NCBI GenBank assembly: GCA_964593555.1
Contig: CAZQIC010000096.1
Span: forward strand, 1-18,713
Source: CAZQIC01 sp964593555
Lineage (GTDB): Bacteria; Bacteroidota; Bacteroidia; JAFLBG01
Length of the DNA: 18,713 nucleotides
Reading direction: 5' to 3'
Below, in pieces: positions 6,411 to 14,429 of this stretch. Each line of letters opens with the position of its first letter. Within the stretch, counting starts at the first letter, position 1. The notes under the pieces were generated by a model. That model had not been told where the DNA came from. It was given only the letters and a program-made list of their open reading frames with translations, and did no database searches. The translations under genes were made by a program, and so were the position numbers.

Positions 6411-8303
6411 TTACCTGATCAGGTTGACATTTCCAATGTAGGAATGTCTCTCATTATTAATATCGTAAACAGTAAGCTTCCACACATAAACATCCTGTTG
6501 TGCAATTGAACTTCCACCATTTACTTTTCCATCCCACCCAATCGATGGATCTTCTGTCTGGAAAACAACATCACCCCAGCGATCGAAAATTAAAAATTTA
6601 AATCTATCTACCCCGATATTTGCCGGAAGAAAAATATCATTTTTGCTGTCTCCATTAGGAGTGAATGTATTCGGCATATACAAAGCATAATCCTTTTTAA
6701 TAAGCACTACATCCTCCGCATCACTCTTGCAGCCAAATTCATTTGTTACCGTTAGTTTAACTGAATAAGTGCCCGGAATTTCATAGGTAAAAATAGGATT
6801 TTGTTCATTGCTCACAGATCCGCTACCATCTCCAAAACTCCATTGCCATTCGGTAATGTTTTGAACTGATAGATCCTTAAATGAAATAGTGGGATTTAAT
6901 ATTGTTGTTGACCCGGGATTCGAAACAAATGCCGCGGTTGGTGATGGATAAACAACGACATAATTATTTTTTGTAAGGTTGTTTGAACAGCCATTATTAT
7001 CAGTAACCATTAAAGATATAGAGTATGATCCCGCAGTGTTGTAACAGTTGGAAGGATTATTATTAGTCGATGTATTTCCGTCACCAAAATTCCATGCGGC
7101 ACTTAATGTATTTGGAGTTGTATTGGTAAATGCTACACAAAGCGGTGCGCAACCCATTGTATCATCGGCGGTAAAACTCACAACTGGGACCGCATTTACA
7201 AAGACGCTTACAGTAGCTGTTGCAGGTGATGAACCACAATTATCTGTTAATGTTACGGTATAAGTTACAGCAGAAGTAGGTGAAACACTGATCACTTGTG
7301 TATTTAAATTTGAAGGCTGCCAGTTGTAATTATAAACACTTCCACCGCCTTGAGGAATTGCACTTAACTTTACTGAACTACCTTTACAAATTGTAACAGA
7401 AGGAGAACACACCAGGTTAAGCGGAGTATTTTGTGCGACCGTTACTGTAGAAAAGTTACTGCAGCCATTTCCATCGGTACCAATCACCGTATATGTAGTG
7501 GGCACGAGCGGCGTCGCTGTAACCTGTGCACCTGTGGATGAATTCAGTGTAGCAGCAGGGGACCATGCATAAGTGTTTGCACCGGATGCAGAGATCAATG
7601 CGCTGCTTCCATAACACATTATAGTATTAGGAGAAGAATTTATTTGCGGTAGCTGGTTTACAGTAAGTAAAATTGAATTCGAAGCTGAACATCCATTTAA
7701 ATCCGTTCCCGTTACAGTATAGCTTGTTGTTGTTGTTGGATTTGCATTTACATTACTCCCGATAGAAGTACTTAAGCCAATCAATGGAGTCCAGGAATAA
7801 ATTGCAGCTCCGCTGGCAGACAAGCTTATATTATTCCCAATACATATTGAAGAATTAGGACTAACACTTATTGCAGGAAGAGAATTAACTGTTACAGTCA
7901 CAACAGATTCTCCAATACAACCTTTAGTGTCAGTACCAGTTACAGTATACGATGTTGTCAATGATGGATTAACTGCAACAGAAGACCCGGCAGCATTATT
8001 AAAAGTTACCGAGGGATTCCAGTTATAAGTAGAAGCTCCCCCAGCGCTCAATTGCATATTGTTACCAGCACAAATTGCCGCGCCCGGACTTGCACTAATT
8101 ACAGGAAGATTATCAACTGTAAGTTTAATTGTAGCTGTAGCTTTACATCCATCTGCATCAATACCTTCGATCGTATATGTTGTTGTAGCGAGTGGACTCG
8201 CTGTTACAACAGATCCGGTAGTTGTATTTAATCCCGTTGCCGGCGTCCATTGATAAGTGCTTGCTCCCGCACAACTTAACACATAACTAAATCCCATACA
8301 CAT
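6411..8303 (-). CDS. T9SS type B cargo, C-terminal part (Ig-like repeats, PKD, CHU_C); split by frameshift
   Basis: Downstream part of one large secreted protein whose upstream part is the ORF ending at 8276. It has no signal peptide of its own and begins inside a repeat, so the ATG at 8303 is not a real start. Domains in this 630-residue frame: a partial Ig-like repeat (1-67), three full repeats (68-143, 144-219, 220-294) and a longer one (295-373), each with a CxG near the start and mostly an NGC/KGC near the end. Two PKD domains follow (about 374-453 and 454-535; WNFGDG and WSFGDG). The CHU_C domain (about 537-630) starts LYMPNTFTPNGDSKNDIF, continues with FDRWGDVVFQT and ends GNVNLIR; this is the T9SS type B sorting signal. 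The protein probably passes through the outer membrane by T9SS and acts at the surface, perhaps in adhesion. Confidence 0.88.
   Translation of the reverse strand: MCMGFSYVLSCAGASTYQWTPATGLNTTTGSVVTASPLATTTYTIEGIDADGCKATATIKLTVDNLPVISASPGAAICAGNNMQLSAGGASTYNWNPSVTFNNAAGSSVAVNPSLTTSYTVTGTDTKGCIGESVVTVTVNSLPAISVSPNSSICIGNNISLSASGAAIYSWTPLIGLSTSIGSNVNANPTTTTSYTVTGTDLNGCSASNSILLTVNQLPQINSSPNTIMCYGSSALISASGANTYAWSPAATLNSSTGAQVTATPLVPTTYTVIGTDGNGCSNFSTVTVAQNTPLNLVCSPSVTICKGSSVKLSAIPQGGGSVYNYNWQPSNLNTQVISVSPTSAVTYTVTLTDNCGSSPATATVSVFVNAVPVVSFTADDTMGCAPLCVAFTNTTPNTLSAAWNFGDGNTSTNNNPSNCYNTAGSYSISLMVTDNNGCSNNLTKNNYVVVYPSPTAAFVSNPGSTTILNPTISFKDLSVQNITEWQWSFGDGSGSVSNEQNPIFTYEIPGTYSVKLTVTNEFGCKSDAEDVVLIKKDYALYMPNTFTPNGDSKNDIFLPANIGVDRFKFLIFDRWGDVVFQTEDPSIGWDGKVNGGSSIAQQDVYVWKLTVYDINNERHSYIGNVNLIR
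7185..8303 (-). repeat. Tandem Ig-like repeats of about 76 residues
   Basis: Protein-level tandem repeat inside the large T9SS cargo gene. Units, read on the minus strand, map to about 8303-8103 (continuing upstream across the frameshift), 8102-7875, 7874-7647, 7646-7422 and 7421-7185; the second and third are both 228 bp (76 codons). Shared features are a CxGN/CxGS motif, a W[TNS]P motif, TTTYT/TTSYTVTGTD and a final xGC. The DNA has diverged much more than the protein pattern, so this is an old domain array rather than a recent expansion. Confidence 0.8.
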
Positions 8304-10174
8304 GGATGAGTTGGGGGTGGTGAGATAATATTCGCCACGTGGTTTGTGTAAACAGTAACAGCGGTAAGGTTGCTATACGGACAAGTACCAATATAAAATG
8401 TAGTGGCTGAAGTTACTGGAGGAGTTGTATAAGAACTTCCCGTACTTACGAGTATATTCCCTGAAGGATCAGTGTACCATGATATAATAGAACCTGCAGG
8501 TACATTTCCTGAAAAAGCTGCGGTAAGCGTTGCAGAACTGCCCGGACAAATTGAAACACTTGACGTGATAATGGAAAAAGTAGAAATTACAGAATTGGTT
8601 ATGACTCCAGACCCTCCTTGTGTGGCGCCATTCGGAGGAAACGCAACAAGTGCCGGTGAATTTGTAACTCCATTTGTGCCGCCATTTACAGTGCAAACAA
8701 TTGCACCGTTTGAAGTTGCAATATATCCGCCACCGCCGCCTGCCCCAGGACCTTCAGCTTCATAAATGTAAGAAGGATTAACAAGTCCTATAGTCACGTT
8801 TTGTGACCCACCTTTTCCTCCATCTGCAATTGCACTTACTCCACTTATAGAACCATTAACATTTAAGATAATTGTTCCGCCGCCGCCACCGCCTCCAGCA
8901 CCATCAATCCCGTCACCAGTTGTACCTTTTCCATCTTCACCATTACTGATTATTTGCCCTCCGCCAGAAATGCTTCCGTTTCCTGTGATAAAAATTAAAC
9001 CACCGCCATTTCCACCACCGCCGCTATTGTTATCATTATCATGACCTGCTCCACCACCGCCGCCTAAAAATATTCTGCCAGTTGAATAATCCAATGGTCT
9101 TCCTCCATTACCACCAACATTCTGACGGCTATTACCAAACATTCCATTCCAAAGAGAATTGCCCGGCCCAACAGTTAATGGATCAGGATTAGAAAAAGAA
9201 AAAGAATAGCCACCTCTGCCGCCGCCCGAAGATGATGCATTGGAAAAGCCTGTGTACTCAAGGTTCCAGGCCTGTGCCCATGTGGGATTACTTATATCCG
9301 GGTTTCCTTTTCCTGTCCAGGCATTTATATTTCCTCCATTCGCACCACCACCACCGCCACAATTGTGATTATTTCCACCACCTCCTCCATTGGCAGCTGC
9401 ACCTCTTCCGTATCTACCACCATAAACGTTATAATCAGTTTGATAACCCGCAATACTTTCCCCTTTGTTAGCACCCAAACCCAGCTTGGACGCAAAAATA
9501 TTGACAAACTGCGATTGACCTCCTCCGGTTAATACTGCTATCCCTCCCCTGAAACCTTTTGCAGTCATATTAACAACACCTCCTGCATTTACGAGTGCAG
9601 ATTGCTGTACTTCAACAGATAAAATTCCGCCCGTTTGTCCATTCCATACTTCTGAAGTAAGTTCTCCAATATTATTAACTGTTAGCGTTGTATATCTTGG
9701 CACCCTTACGATTTGTGTTTTGCCGGAAGCAGAATAGTTATTCCTGATTAGACATTTTAAATCTATTGTTGTAGCATTGGACGCACCCGCTACTTCAGCA
9801 AATTCATATAATCCGCAATTTTTATAATCTAAAATTTTACCCCATGAACTATCAAGTGGCGCAGCAACCGGTACAGCACTTGTCCCTGTTAATGTTCCAT
9901 TGATAACCGCCCCCTGCATTTGGATAACCAGGATAAGGTCACCAGCAGATAAAGAAGATGTAAATCTTGCATTGGCATTTAGCGAACTTGAAGCTACGGT
10001 AAGCGAGACGGCTCCTGAATTCGCATCCGCATTTAACTTCGTAAATTCATTCACAATAGTATTAGAAAGCGTAATCGTTTTTGTTCCATCTTTACCAGGT
10101 TGCGAAAAACCGGCAAAAGAAATGATCAATAAAAATATAAATGCTTTTAACTTATTGGTTTTAATCTTTTGCAT
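8276..10174 (-). CDS. T9SS type B cargo, N-terminal part (signal peptide, Gly-rich, Ig-like); split by frameshift
   Basis: Upstream part of the same secreted protein. I place the start at the ATG at 10174 because MQKIKTNKLKAFIFLLIISF is a standard signal peptide with cleavage near AGFSQ (about residue 25); ATGs at 10189 and 10225 are in frame but give an odd N-terminus. After an N-terminal region with beta-strand character (about 30-205) comes a long Gly-rich region (about 207-523) with several GGGGG clusters, then an Ig-like domain (about 531-613, with SICPGSSATLTA). The frame then runs into an unrelated tail and stops at 8276. Adding one C to the run at 8313-8317 joins it to the next ORF as ...ISPPPNSSMCMG..., matching the repeat pattern SPNSSICIG. 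The intact product would be about 1,254 residues. Confidence 0.85.
   Translation of the reverse strand: MQKIKTNKLKAFIFLLIISFAGFSQPGKDGTKTITLSNTIVNEFTKLNADANSGAVSLTVASSSLNANARFTSSLSAGDLILVIQMQGAVINGTLTGTSAVPVAAPLDSSWGKILDYKNCGLYEFAEVAGASNATTIDLKCLIRNNYSASGKTQIVRVPRYTTLTVNNIGELTSEVWNGQTGGILSVEVQQSALVNAGGVVNMTAKGFRGGIAVLTGGGQSQFVNIFASKLGLGANKGESIAGYQTDYNVYGGRYGRGAAANGGGGGNNHNCGGGGGANGGNINAWTGKGNPDISNPTWAQAWNLEYTGFSNASSSGGGRGGYSFSFSNPDPLTVGPGNSLWNGMFGNSRQNVGGNGGRPLDYSTGRIFLGGGGGAGHDNDNNSGGGGNGGGLIFITGNGSISGGGQIISNGEDGKGTTGDGIDGAGGGGGGGTIILNVNGSISGVSAIADGGKGGSQNVTIGLVNPSYIYEAEGPGAGGGGGYIATSNGAIVCTVNGGTNGVTNSPALVAFPPNGATQGGSGVITNSVISTFSIITSSVSICPGSSATLTAAFSGNVPAGSIISWYTDPSGNILVSTGSSYTTPPVTSATTFYIGTCPYSNLTAVTVYTNHVANIISPPPTHPCVWDLVMC
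8313..8317 (-). other. Frameshift site in the T9SS type B cargo gene
   Basis: A run of five G on the plus strand (five C in the gene) marks the point where the frame of the N-terminal part is lost and the frame of the repeats begins. One extra C restores a continuous reading frame with the expected repeat sequence. A lost homopolymer base in sequencing or assembly, a real mutation, or slippage would all look like this. Confidence 0.8.
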
Positions 10175-10301
10175 TTTTAAGTGATTCATTATTACAAATT
10201 TCCACCAGAAGGCCGGCTTATTCAATCCAATTTTATATCATTATCAAATTCATGGATATTGATCAATAAGGTATTATATGATTATAAATACCTATGATAT
10301 T

Positions 10302-10322
10302 GTCAAAATTGAATATTTTGAC
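10302..10322. promoter_or_regulatory. Perfect 8-bp palindrome, possible operator
   Basis: GTCAAAAT (10302-10309) and ATTTTGAC (10315-10322) form a perfect inverted repeat around a 5-base centre. It lies 53 bases upstream of the helical-protein ATG and about 130 bases upstream of the start of the T9SS type B cargo, in the 201-base region between the two divergent genes. A weaker pair, GGTATT/AATACC, lies at about 10270-10292. A dimeric regulator could bind such a site; no regulator gene is next to it. An AT-rich region can also give such pairs by chance. Confidence 0.35.
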
Positions 10323-10375
10323 TACTTTAATGGTTCCATACATCTCTATTATCAAATTTCTAAATTTTAAATAAA

Positions 10376-11914
10376 ATGGTGTCATCTTCCTCTCTTTTTG
10401 ATCTGATCCATTCCATGTCTCCATCTGAAAAAAGATATTTCAAACTGCATATTTCAAAGCAGGCCCTAGATGGAAAAAAGAAACATGAAAAACTTTTCGA
10501 CCTGATAGAAGCACAAAAAGTGTACAATGAAACCGAGATCAAAAAAAAATTAAGCGATGAGAAAGTAGTTGGTTATTTCGCGGCAGCAAAAAATTATTTG
10601 TACGAAGTGGTTAAGGATAGTTTATTTATATACCATCTCAATTTATCAAAAGAATCCGTTTTTAAAAAAGAACTTCAGATTATTTCCTTATTGTATGATA
10701 GAGGGCTTTACGATCAATGTGAAAAACTGATAACTAAAATTGAAAAAAGGGCTGTGAGGGAAGAATTATTCCTTTACCAGTACGAGGCCCTGATATGGAG
10801 AGGCAGACTTGCACGAAATATTATAGGCAGAACAAATTATAACACACTGCTTGAAATGACCAATAATATAAATGAAGCGCTTGAGAAAGAAAACAATCGC
10901 GCAAATTACTCAAGGCTTATGTCACTTACCTCCTACCTGCTCCGTTCCTCCAACAATATAAAAAAGTCACATATCAAGAATCGTGTTTCGGAAATAATAA
11001 ACGATCCACTGCTATCATCAGAAGAAAAAGCAACAAGCAAAACATCCAAAATTTTATACAATTACATTTTACAGCAATATTATTTTATCGCTCTAAAGGA
11101 CAAAGAAAAAGCTTTTATGTATGCCGACCGAAATGTCAAAATTTTCGAAGCGGCCCCAGATATAATTAGGGATTCGCCTATAAATTATGTACGGTCCATC
11201 AATAATATTTTATGGATAGGACTCGAGTTGGAAAAATATGATGAATGCGAGGACCTAATCATAAGAATGAAGGGCACCATTAAAAAAAACAATATAAAAC
11301 TTGATGAACATTCGGAAGCTAGCATATTTTCCCTGCACAGCCAGGTGATAACAACAGCTTTAATTAAAAAAGCTGAGTTTGAAAAAGTAGAAACCATAAT
11401 AGATGAAACAGAAAAAAATTTGCTGCTGTTAAATGAAAAAATAAAAGCCAACGACCGGGTGGTGATACTTTTTAATATCGGGTATATGTTCTTTGGTTCG
11501 GATCAGTATAAAAAAGCAGTGGCATGGCTGCAGCGTCTAATGAACTACCAGGAAGAAAAATTACAGGAAAGTCGAGTCGCTGCCGCAAAAATAGTCTCCT
11601 TATTGGCTTATATTGAATTGGGAGATCTTGACCTGGTAAGCTATTCATTGCGATCGGCACAGCGTTTTCTCAAGAAAAGAAAAATTATTTTACAATCAGA
11701 ACTTGTCTTTTTCAAACTGGTTAATTCCATAATAAAAAACCATAATAAAAAACCGTTGAACGCAATGTATGCAGAGACAAAAAACGAATTTGAAAAACTG
11801 AAGCCAGAAGAAATATCAGATGCTTTTGAAAAAATTGATTTTTGTTCCTGGCTGGAAAGCAAACTAAAAAACAAATCCTTTTCCGCAGTTTCAAGATCGA
11901 AAATTGTTTCTTAA
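10376..11914 (+). CDS. Helical (TPR-like) protein of unknown function, paralogue of the gene at the right edge
   Basis: 512-residue protein, almost entirely charged amphipathic helix, without signal peptide or membrane segment, so probably cytoplasmic. The N-terminal MVSSSSLFDLIHSMSPSEKRYFKL and the early KNYLYEVVKDSL segment recall a group of Bacteroidota helical-repeat proteins with no assigned role that I have no family name for. The repeated short helices (for example LYDRGLYDQCEKLITKIEK at about 106-124) are TPR-like in spacing, without clear consensus TPRs. The C-terminal 110 residues align with the truncated gene at 18278-18713: ELGDLDL (414-420), RS..RFLKKR (426-435) and WLESKL (492-497) have close counterparts. 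It is divergent from the T9SS type B cargo and convergent with DUF983. A signalling or scaffold role is possible but only a guess. Confidence 0.85.
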   Translation: MVSSSSLFDLIHSMSPSEKRYFKLHISKQALDGKKKHEKLFDLIEAQKVYNETEIKKKLSDEKVVGYFAAAKNYLYEVVKDSLFIYHLNLSKESVFKKELQIISLLYDRGLYDQCEKLITKIEKRAVREELFLYQYEALIWRGRLARNIIGRTNYNTLLEMTNNINEALEKENNRANYSRLMSLTSYLLRSSNNIKKSHIKNRVSEIINDPLLSSEEKATSKTSKILYNYILQQYYFIALKDKEKAFMYADRNVKIFEAAPDIIRDSPINYVRSINNILWIGLELEKYDECEDLIIRMKGTIKKNNIKLDEHSEASIFSLHSQVITTALIKKAEFEKVETIIDETEKNLLLLNEKIKANDRVVILFNIGYMFFGSDQYKKAVAWLQRLMNYQEEKLQESRVAAAKIVSLLAYIELGDLDLVSYSLRSAQRFLKKRKIILQSELVFFKLVNSIIKNHNKKPLNAMYAETKNEFEKLKPEEISDAFEKIDFCSWLESKLKNKSFSAVSRSKIVS

Positions 11915-11929
11915 AATTATCCCGGAAAT

Positions 11930-12325
11930 TTATTTATCGTGGGGAGTTTTAATCAGGGGATCTTTATAATGCACGAACCAATTTATCCAGATCAACCGTG
12001 CTGTTCGAAAAAAGAATGGCATAAAAACAATCTGGAAACACACTACGGCCCCAAAGAAAGTCCAGGTACTCATACCTATAAGCAAATACAACAGAAAAAA
12101 TAAAATAAGTGCAGTAGTTACAGTTAAACCATAACTAACATAAGCTGCGCCAAAATAAAAGCCCGGCTCCCGCCTGAAATCCTGGCTGCAAACCGAACAT
12201 TTATCGTACATTTTTGCAAAACTTTTCAGATTAAAAGGATTGTCGACGACAAAAAAATTGCCCTCGTGACACTGAGGACATTTATTGGACAGTACACTGT
12301 ATATTTTATTTCCTTTGAGACTCAT
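11930..12325 (-). CDS. DUF983 family membrane protein
   Basis: 131-residue protein from the ATG at 12325; the frame is open to 12364 but the extra residues lie upstream of the candidate -7 box and are not family-like. Two CxxC pairs, CPQC (16-19) and CSVC (43-46), probably form a zinc-ribbon-like cytoplasmic knuckle. REPGFYFGAAYVSYG then leads into two membrane helices (about 57-81 and 86-106), followed by a short basic tail. This Cys-knuckle plus GFYFGAAYVSYG layout is typical of DUF983, a small family with no firm function. It is divergent from the ABC-F gene (start codons 90 bases apart) and converges with the helical-protein gene, with 15 bases between stop codons. Confidence 0.88.
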   Translation of the reverse strand: MSLKGNKIYSVLSNKCPQCHEGNFFVVDNPFNLKSFAKMYDKCSVCSQDFRREPGFYFGAAYVSYGLTVTTALILFFLLYLLIGMSTWTFFGAVVCFQIVFMPFFFRTARLIWINWFVHYKDPLIKTPHDK

Positions 12326-12333
12326 ATGCTTTA

Positions 12334-12341
12334 CAAAGGTA
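12334..12341 (-). promoter_or_regulatory. Candidate -7 element (TACCTTTG) for DUF983
   Basis: The minus strand reads TACCTTTG, a full TAnnTTTG match, ending 8 bases before the DUF983 ATG. Transcription would start almost at the start codon, so the mRNA would be nearly leaderless. No TTG is evident at -33. Confidence 0.45.
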
Positions 12342-12388
12342 CATTGCAGAAGCATAATAAACATGGTAAATAAATCGTGTTAATTGAG

Positions 12389-12396
12389 TACCTTTG
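12389..12396 (+). promoter_or_regulatory. Candidate -7 element (TACCTTTG) for the ABC-F gene
   Basis: TACCTTTG ends 19 bases before the ATG at 12416 and is identical to the box on the opposite strand at 12341-12334. It lies downstream of the in-frame GTG at 12377, which argues for the ATG as the true start. No clear -33 TTG. Confidence 0.5.
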
Positions 12397-12415
12397 CATT
12401 TCTTTAAAAAGTGGT

Positions 12416-14344
12416 ATGATATCGGTAAGTAATTTAACGGTGAGTTTTGGCGGAACATCCTTATATGAGGATGTCTCATTTTTGGTAAATCCAAAAGACC
12501 GTATTGGATTAGCAGGAAAGAATGGAGCAGGAAAATCGACCCTATTAAAAATTTTAGCGGGCGAGCAAAAAGCCGACAAAGGTGAAATTGCCAAGCCTAA
12601 CAGCTGTACACTGGGTTACTTGCCACAAGACATGGTACACAACCTTGGCAAAACTGTTTTTGAAGAAACCGCCACCGCATTCAGTGAAATAAAATCCCTT
12701 GAAAAAAAAGTTGCAGAGGTACAACATCAATTAGAAACACGTACCGATTACGAATCGGATGCATATATGCAATTGATCACCGACCTAAATGATTTCAACG
12801 AGCGCTTTCATATGCTTGATGGAGGTTCAATTGAGGCAGGTATTGAACAGACTTTATTGGGACTGGGCTTTCAAAGAAAGGATTTTAACCGGTTAACGGA
12901 TGAATTCAGCGGTGGATGGAGAATGAGAATTGAGTTAGCTAAACTTTTGTTGCAACGGCCCAATATTTTATTACTTGATGAGCCAACAAACCATCTCGAT
13001 ATCGAATCCATTCAATGGCTTGAAGATTTTTTAAAAAATTATTATGGCGCCATAGTAATGGTATCGCATGATAAGGCTTTCTTAGACAACATTACTGTCC
13101 GTACGATTGAAATATCTATGGGACAGATATTTGACTATAAAGCGAATTATTCAAAGTATGTTCAACTGCGTAAGGATAGACGTGAACAGCAGTCCGCTGC
13201 GGCAAAAAATCAACAAAAATACATTGAGAAAACAGAGCAACTCATTGATAAATACAGAGCGAAGGCTAGCAAAGCATCATTCGCACAATCGCTTATTAAA
13301 AAATTAGACAAGCTTGATATTGTAGAGGTTGACGACGAAGATACAGTAAGCATCCGTTTTAATTTTCCTCCTGCTCCGCATTGCGGAAAAGTTGTAGTGG
13401 AATCAAACAACGTTACAAAACAGTACGGAGAAAAAACCATTTTCAGCAACATCGATTTTATGGTGGAGCGGCAAGAAAAAATAGCATTCGTGGGAAGGAA
13501 CGGAGAGGGTAAATCAACTATGCTAAAACTCGTTACTGGTAATGAGCCATACACCGGCGAAATTAAACTCGGACACAATGTAAACATAGGTTATTACGCG
13601 CAAAACCAGGCAGAGATATTGGACAACGAAAAAACCGTTTTCCAAACTATTGATGATGTGGCAGTAGGAGATATTAGAAAAAATGTACGTTCGTTATTAG
13701 GTTCATTTCTTTTTGGAGGAGATGATATTGACAAGAAAGTAAAAGTATTATCGGGTGGAGAAAAATCAAGGCTGTCCATGTGTAAACTATTGCTTCAGCC
13801 ATATAGTTTATTGGTACTCGATGAACCAACGAACCATTTGGATATGCGCTCCAAAGAAGTATTGAAAAATGCTTTGATGAAATATGATGGAACATTATTA
13901 ATTGTTTCTCACGACAGGGATTTTTTACAAGGACTTACCAATCGTGTTTTTGAATTCAGGAACGGAAAAGTAAAACAACATATCGGCGATGTAAGCGAAT
14001 ATATTACTGCCCGCAAAATAGCTTCTTTGAAAGAACTAGAAGAAAAGGAAAAGAAGCCTACAAGTAAACCCGCGGAAAAAAAAGATGAATCAAAAGATGA
14101 AGTGCGCCACCAGGAGAAAGAAATTAAACAGCTGCAAAATCAATTGAGTAAATCTGAAAAAATAATAGAAGAGCTGGAACAAAAAATAAAATCTTTTGAT
14201 GAAAAGTTAATGGATCCCGAACAATATAAAGAAGCGACGACCAACAAGCAACTCTTCAACGATTATGAAAATTTTAAAAAACAGCTCGAGGCAGAAATGA
14301 AAAAGTGGGAAGAACTGCAGGGGAAAATGGAAAATTTTAAATAG
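12416..14344 (+). CDS. ABC-F family ATPase (ribosome-associated type)
   Basis: 642-residue soluble protein with two ABC ATPase domains and no membrane segment, the ABC-F layout. Domain 1: Walker A GKNGAGKST (34-42), signature FSGGW (164-168), Walker B ILLLDEPTNHLD (184-195). Domain 2: Walker A GRNGEGKST (360-368), signature LSGGEK (445-450), Walker B LLVLDEPTNHLD (465-476). A charged linker at about 240-320 (SAAAKNQQKYIEKTEQLIDKY) is the P-site tRNA interaction motif region of ABC-F proteins. A Lys/Glu-rich coiled coil occupies about 565-640, as in Uup/YdiF-like members. ABC-F proteins act on the ribosome to relieve stalling or protect against antibiotics; which subtype this is cannot be decided here. 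I chose ATG 12416 because the GTG at 12377 precedes the -7 box. Confidence 0.95.
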   Translation: MISVSNLTVSFGGTSLYEDVSFLVNPKDRIGLAGKNGAGKSTLLKILAGEQKADKGEIAKPNSCTLGYLPQDMVHNLGKTVFEETATAFSEIKSLEKKVAEVQHQLETRTDYESDAYMQLITDLNDFNERFHMLDGGSIEAGIEQTLLGLGFQRKDFNRLTDEFSGGWRMRIELAKLLLQRPNILLLDEPTNHLDIESIQWLEDFLKNYYGAIVMVSHDKAFLDNITVRTIEISMGQIFDYKANYSKYVQLRKDRREQQSAAAKNQQKYIEKTEQLIDKYRAKASKASFAQSLIKKLDKLDIVEVDDEDTVSIRFNFPPAPHCGKVVVESNNVTKQYGEKTIFSNIDFMVERQEKIAFVGRNGEGKSTMLKLVTGNEPYTGEIKLGHNVNIGYYAQNQAEILDNEKTVFQTIDDVAVGDIRKNVRSLLGSFLFGGDDIDKKVKVLSGGEKSRLSMCKLLLQPYSLLVLDEPTNHLDMRSKEVLKNALMKYDGTLLIVSHDRDFLQGLTNRVFEFRNGKVKQHIGDVSEYITARKIASLKELEEKEKKPTSKPAEKKDESKDEVRHQEKEIKQLQNQLSKSEKIIEELEQKIKSFDEKLMDPEQYKEATTNKQLFNDYENFKKQLEAEMKKWEELQGKMENFK

Positions 14345-14429
14345 CCGTTCCAATATTTACTGCACGGAATAGGTTGTAGTTATCCAACAAAGCAAAAAGC
14401 ACAAATTCTTTAAAACCTCTGCGCTTCTG
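14345..14429. other. Short convergent intergenic region
   Basis: 85 bases between the ends of the ABC-F gene and the T9SS type A cargo gene. I see no strong hairpin with a U-run and no small gene. Confidence 0.5.

Noticed and set aside
8313..8317. Phase-variable homopolymer tract
   Set aside because: Five G is too short for a typical slippage tract; a sequencing or assembly error or a simple mutation is more likely. The frameshift itself is reported.
8870..9420. Tandem microsatellite (CCGCCA-like)
   Set aside because: The clusters are degenerate glycine codons of the Gly-rich domain, not a uniform DNA repeat.
8472..10184. Several long frames on the plus strand opposite the T9SS cargo gene
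   Set aside because: They are antisense shadows caused by biased composition of the Gly/Ser/Thr-rich coding strand; none has a family-like sequence.
12377..12415. GTG start for the ABC-F protein, adding 13 residues
   Set aside because: The extension is upstream of the TACCTTTG box and unlike the family; MISVSNLTVSFGG from the ATG at 12416 is the normal ABC-F N-terminus.
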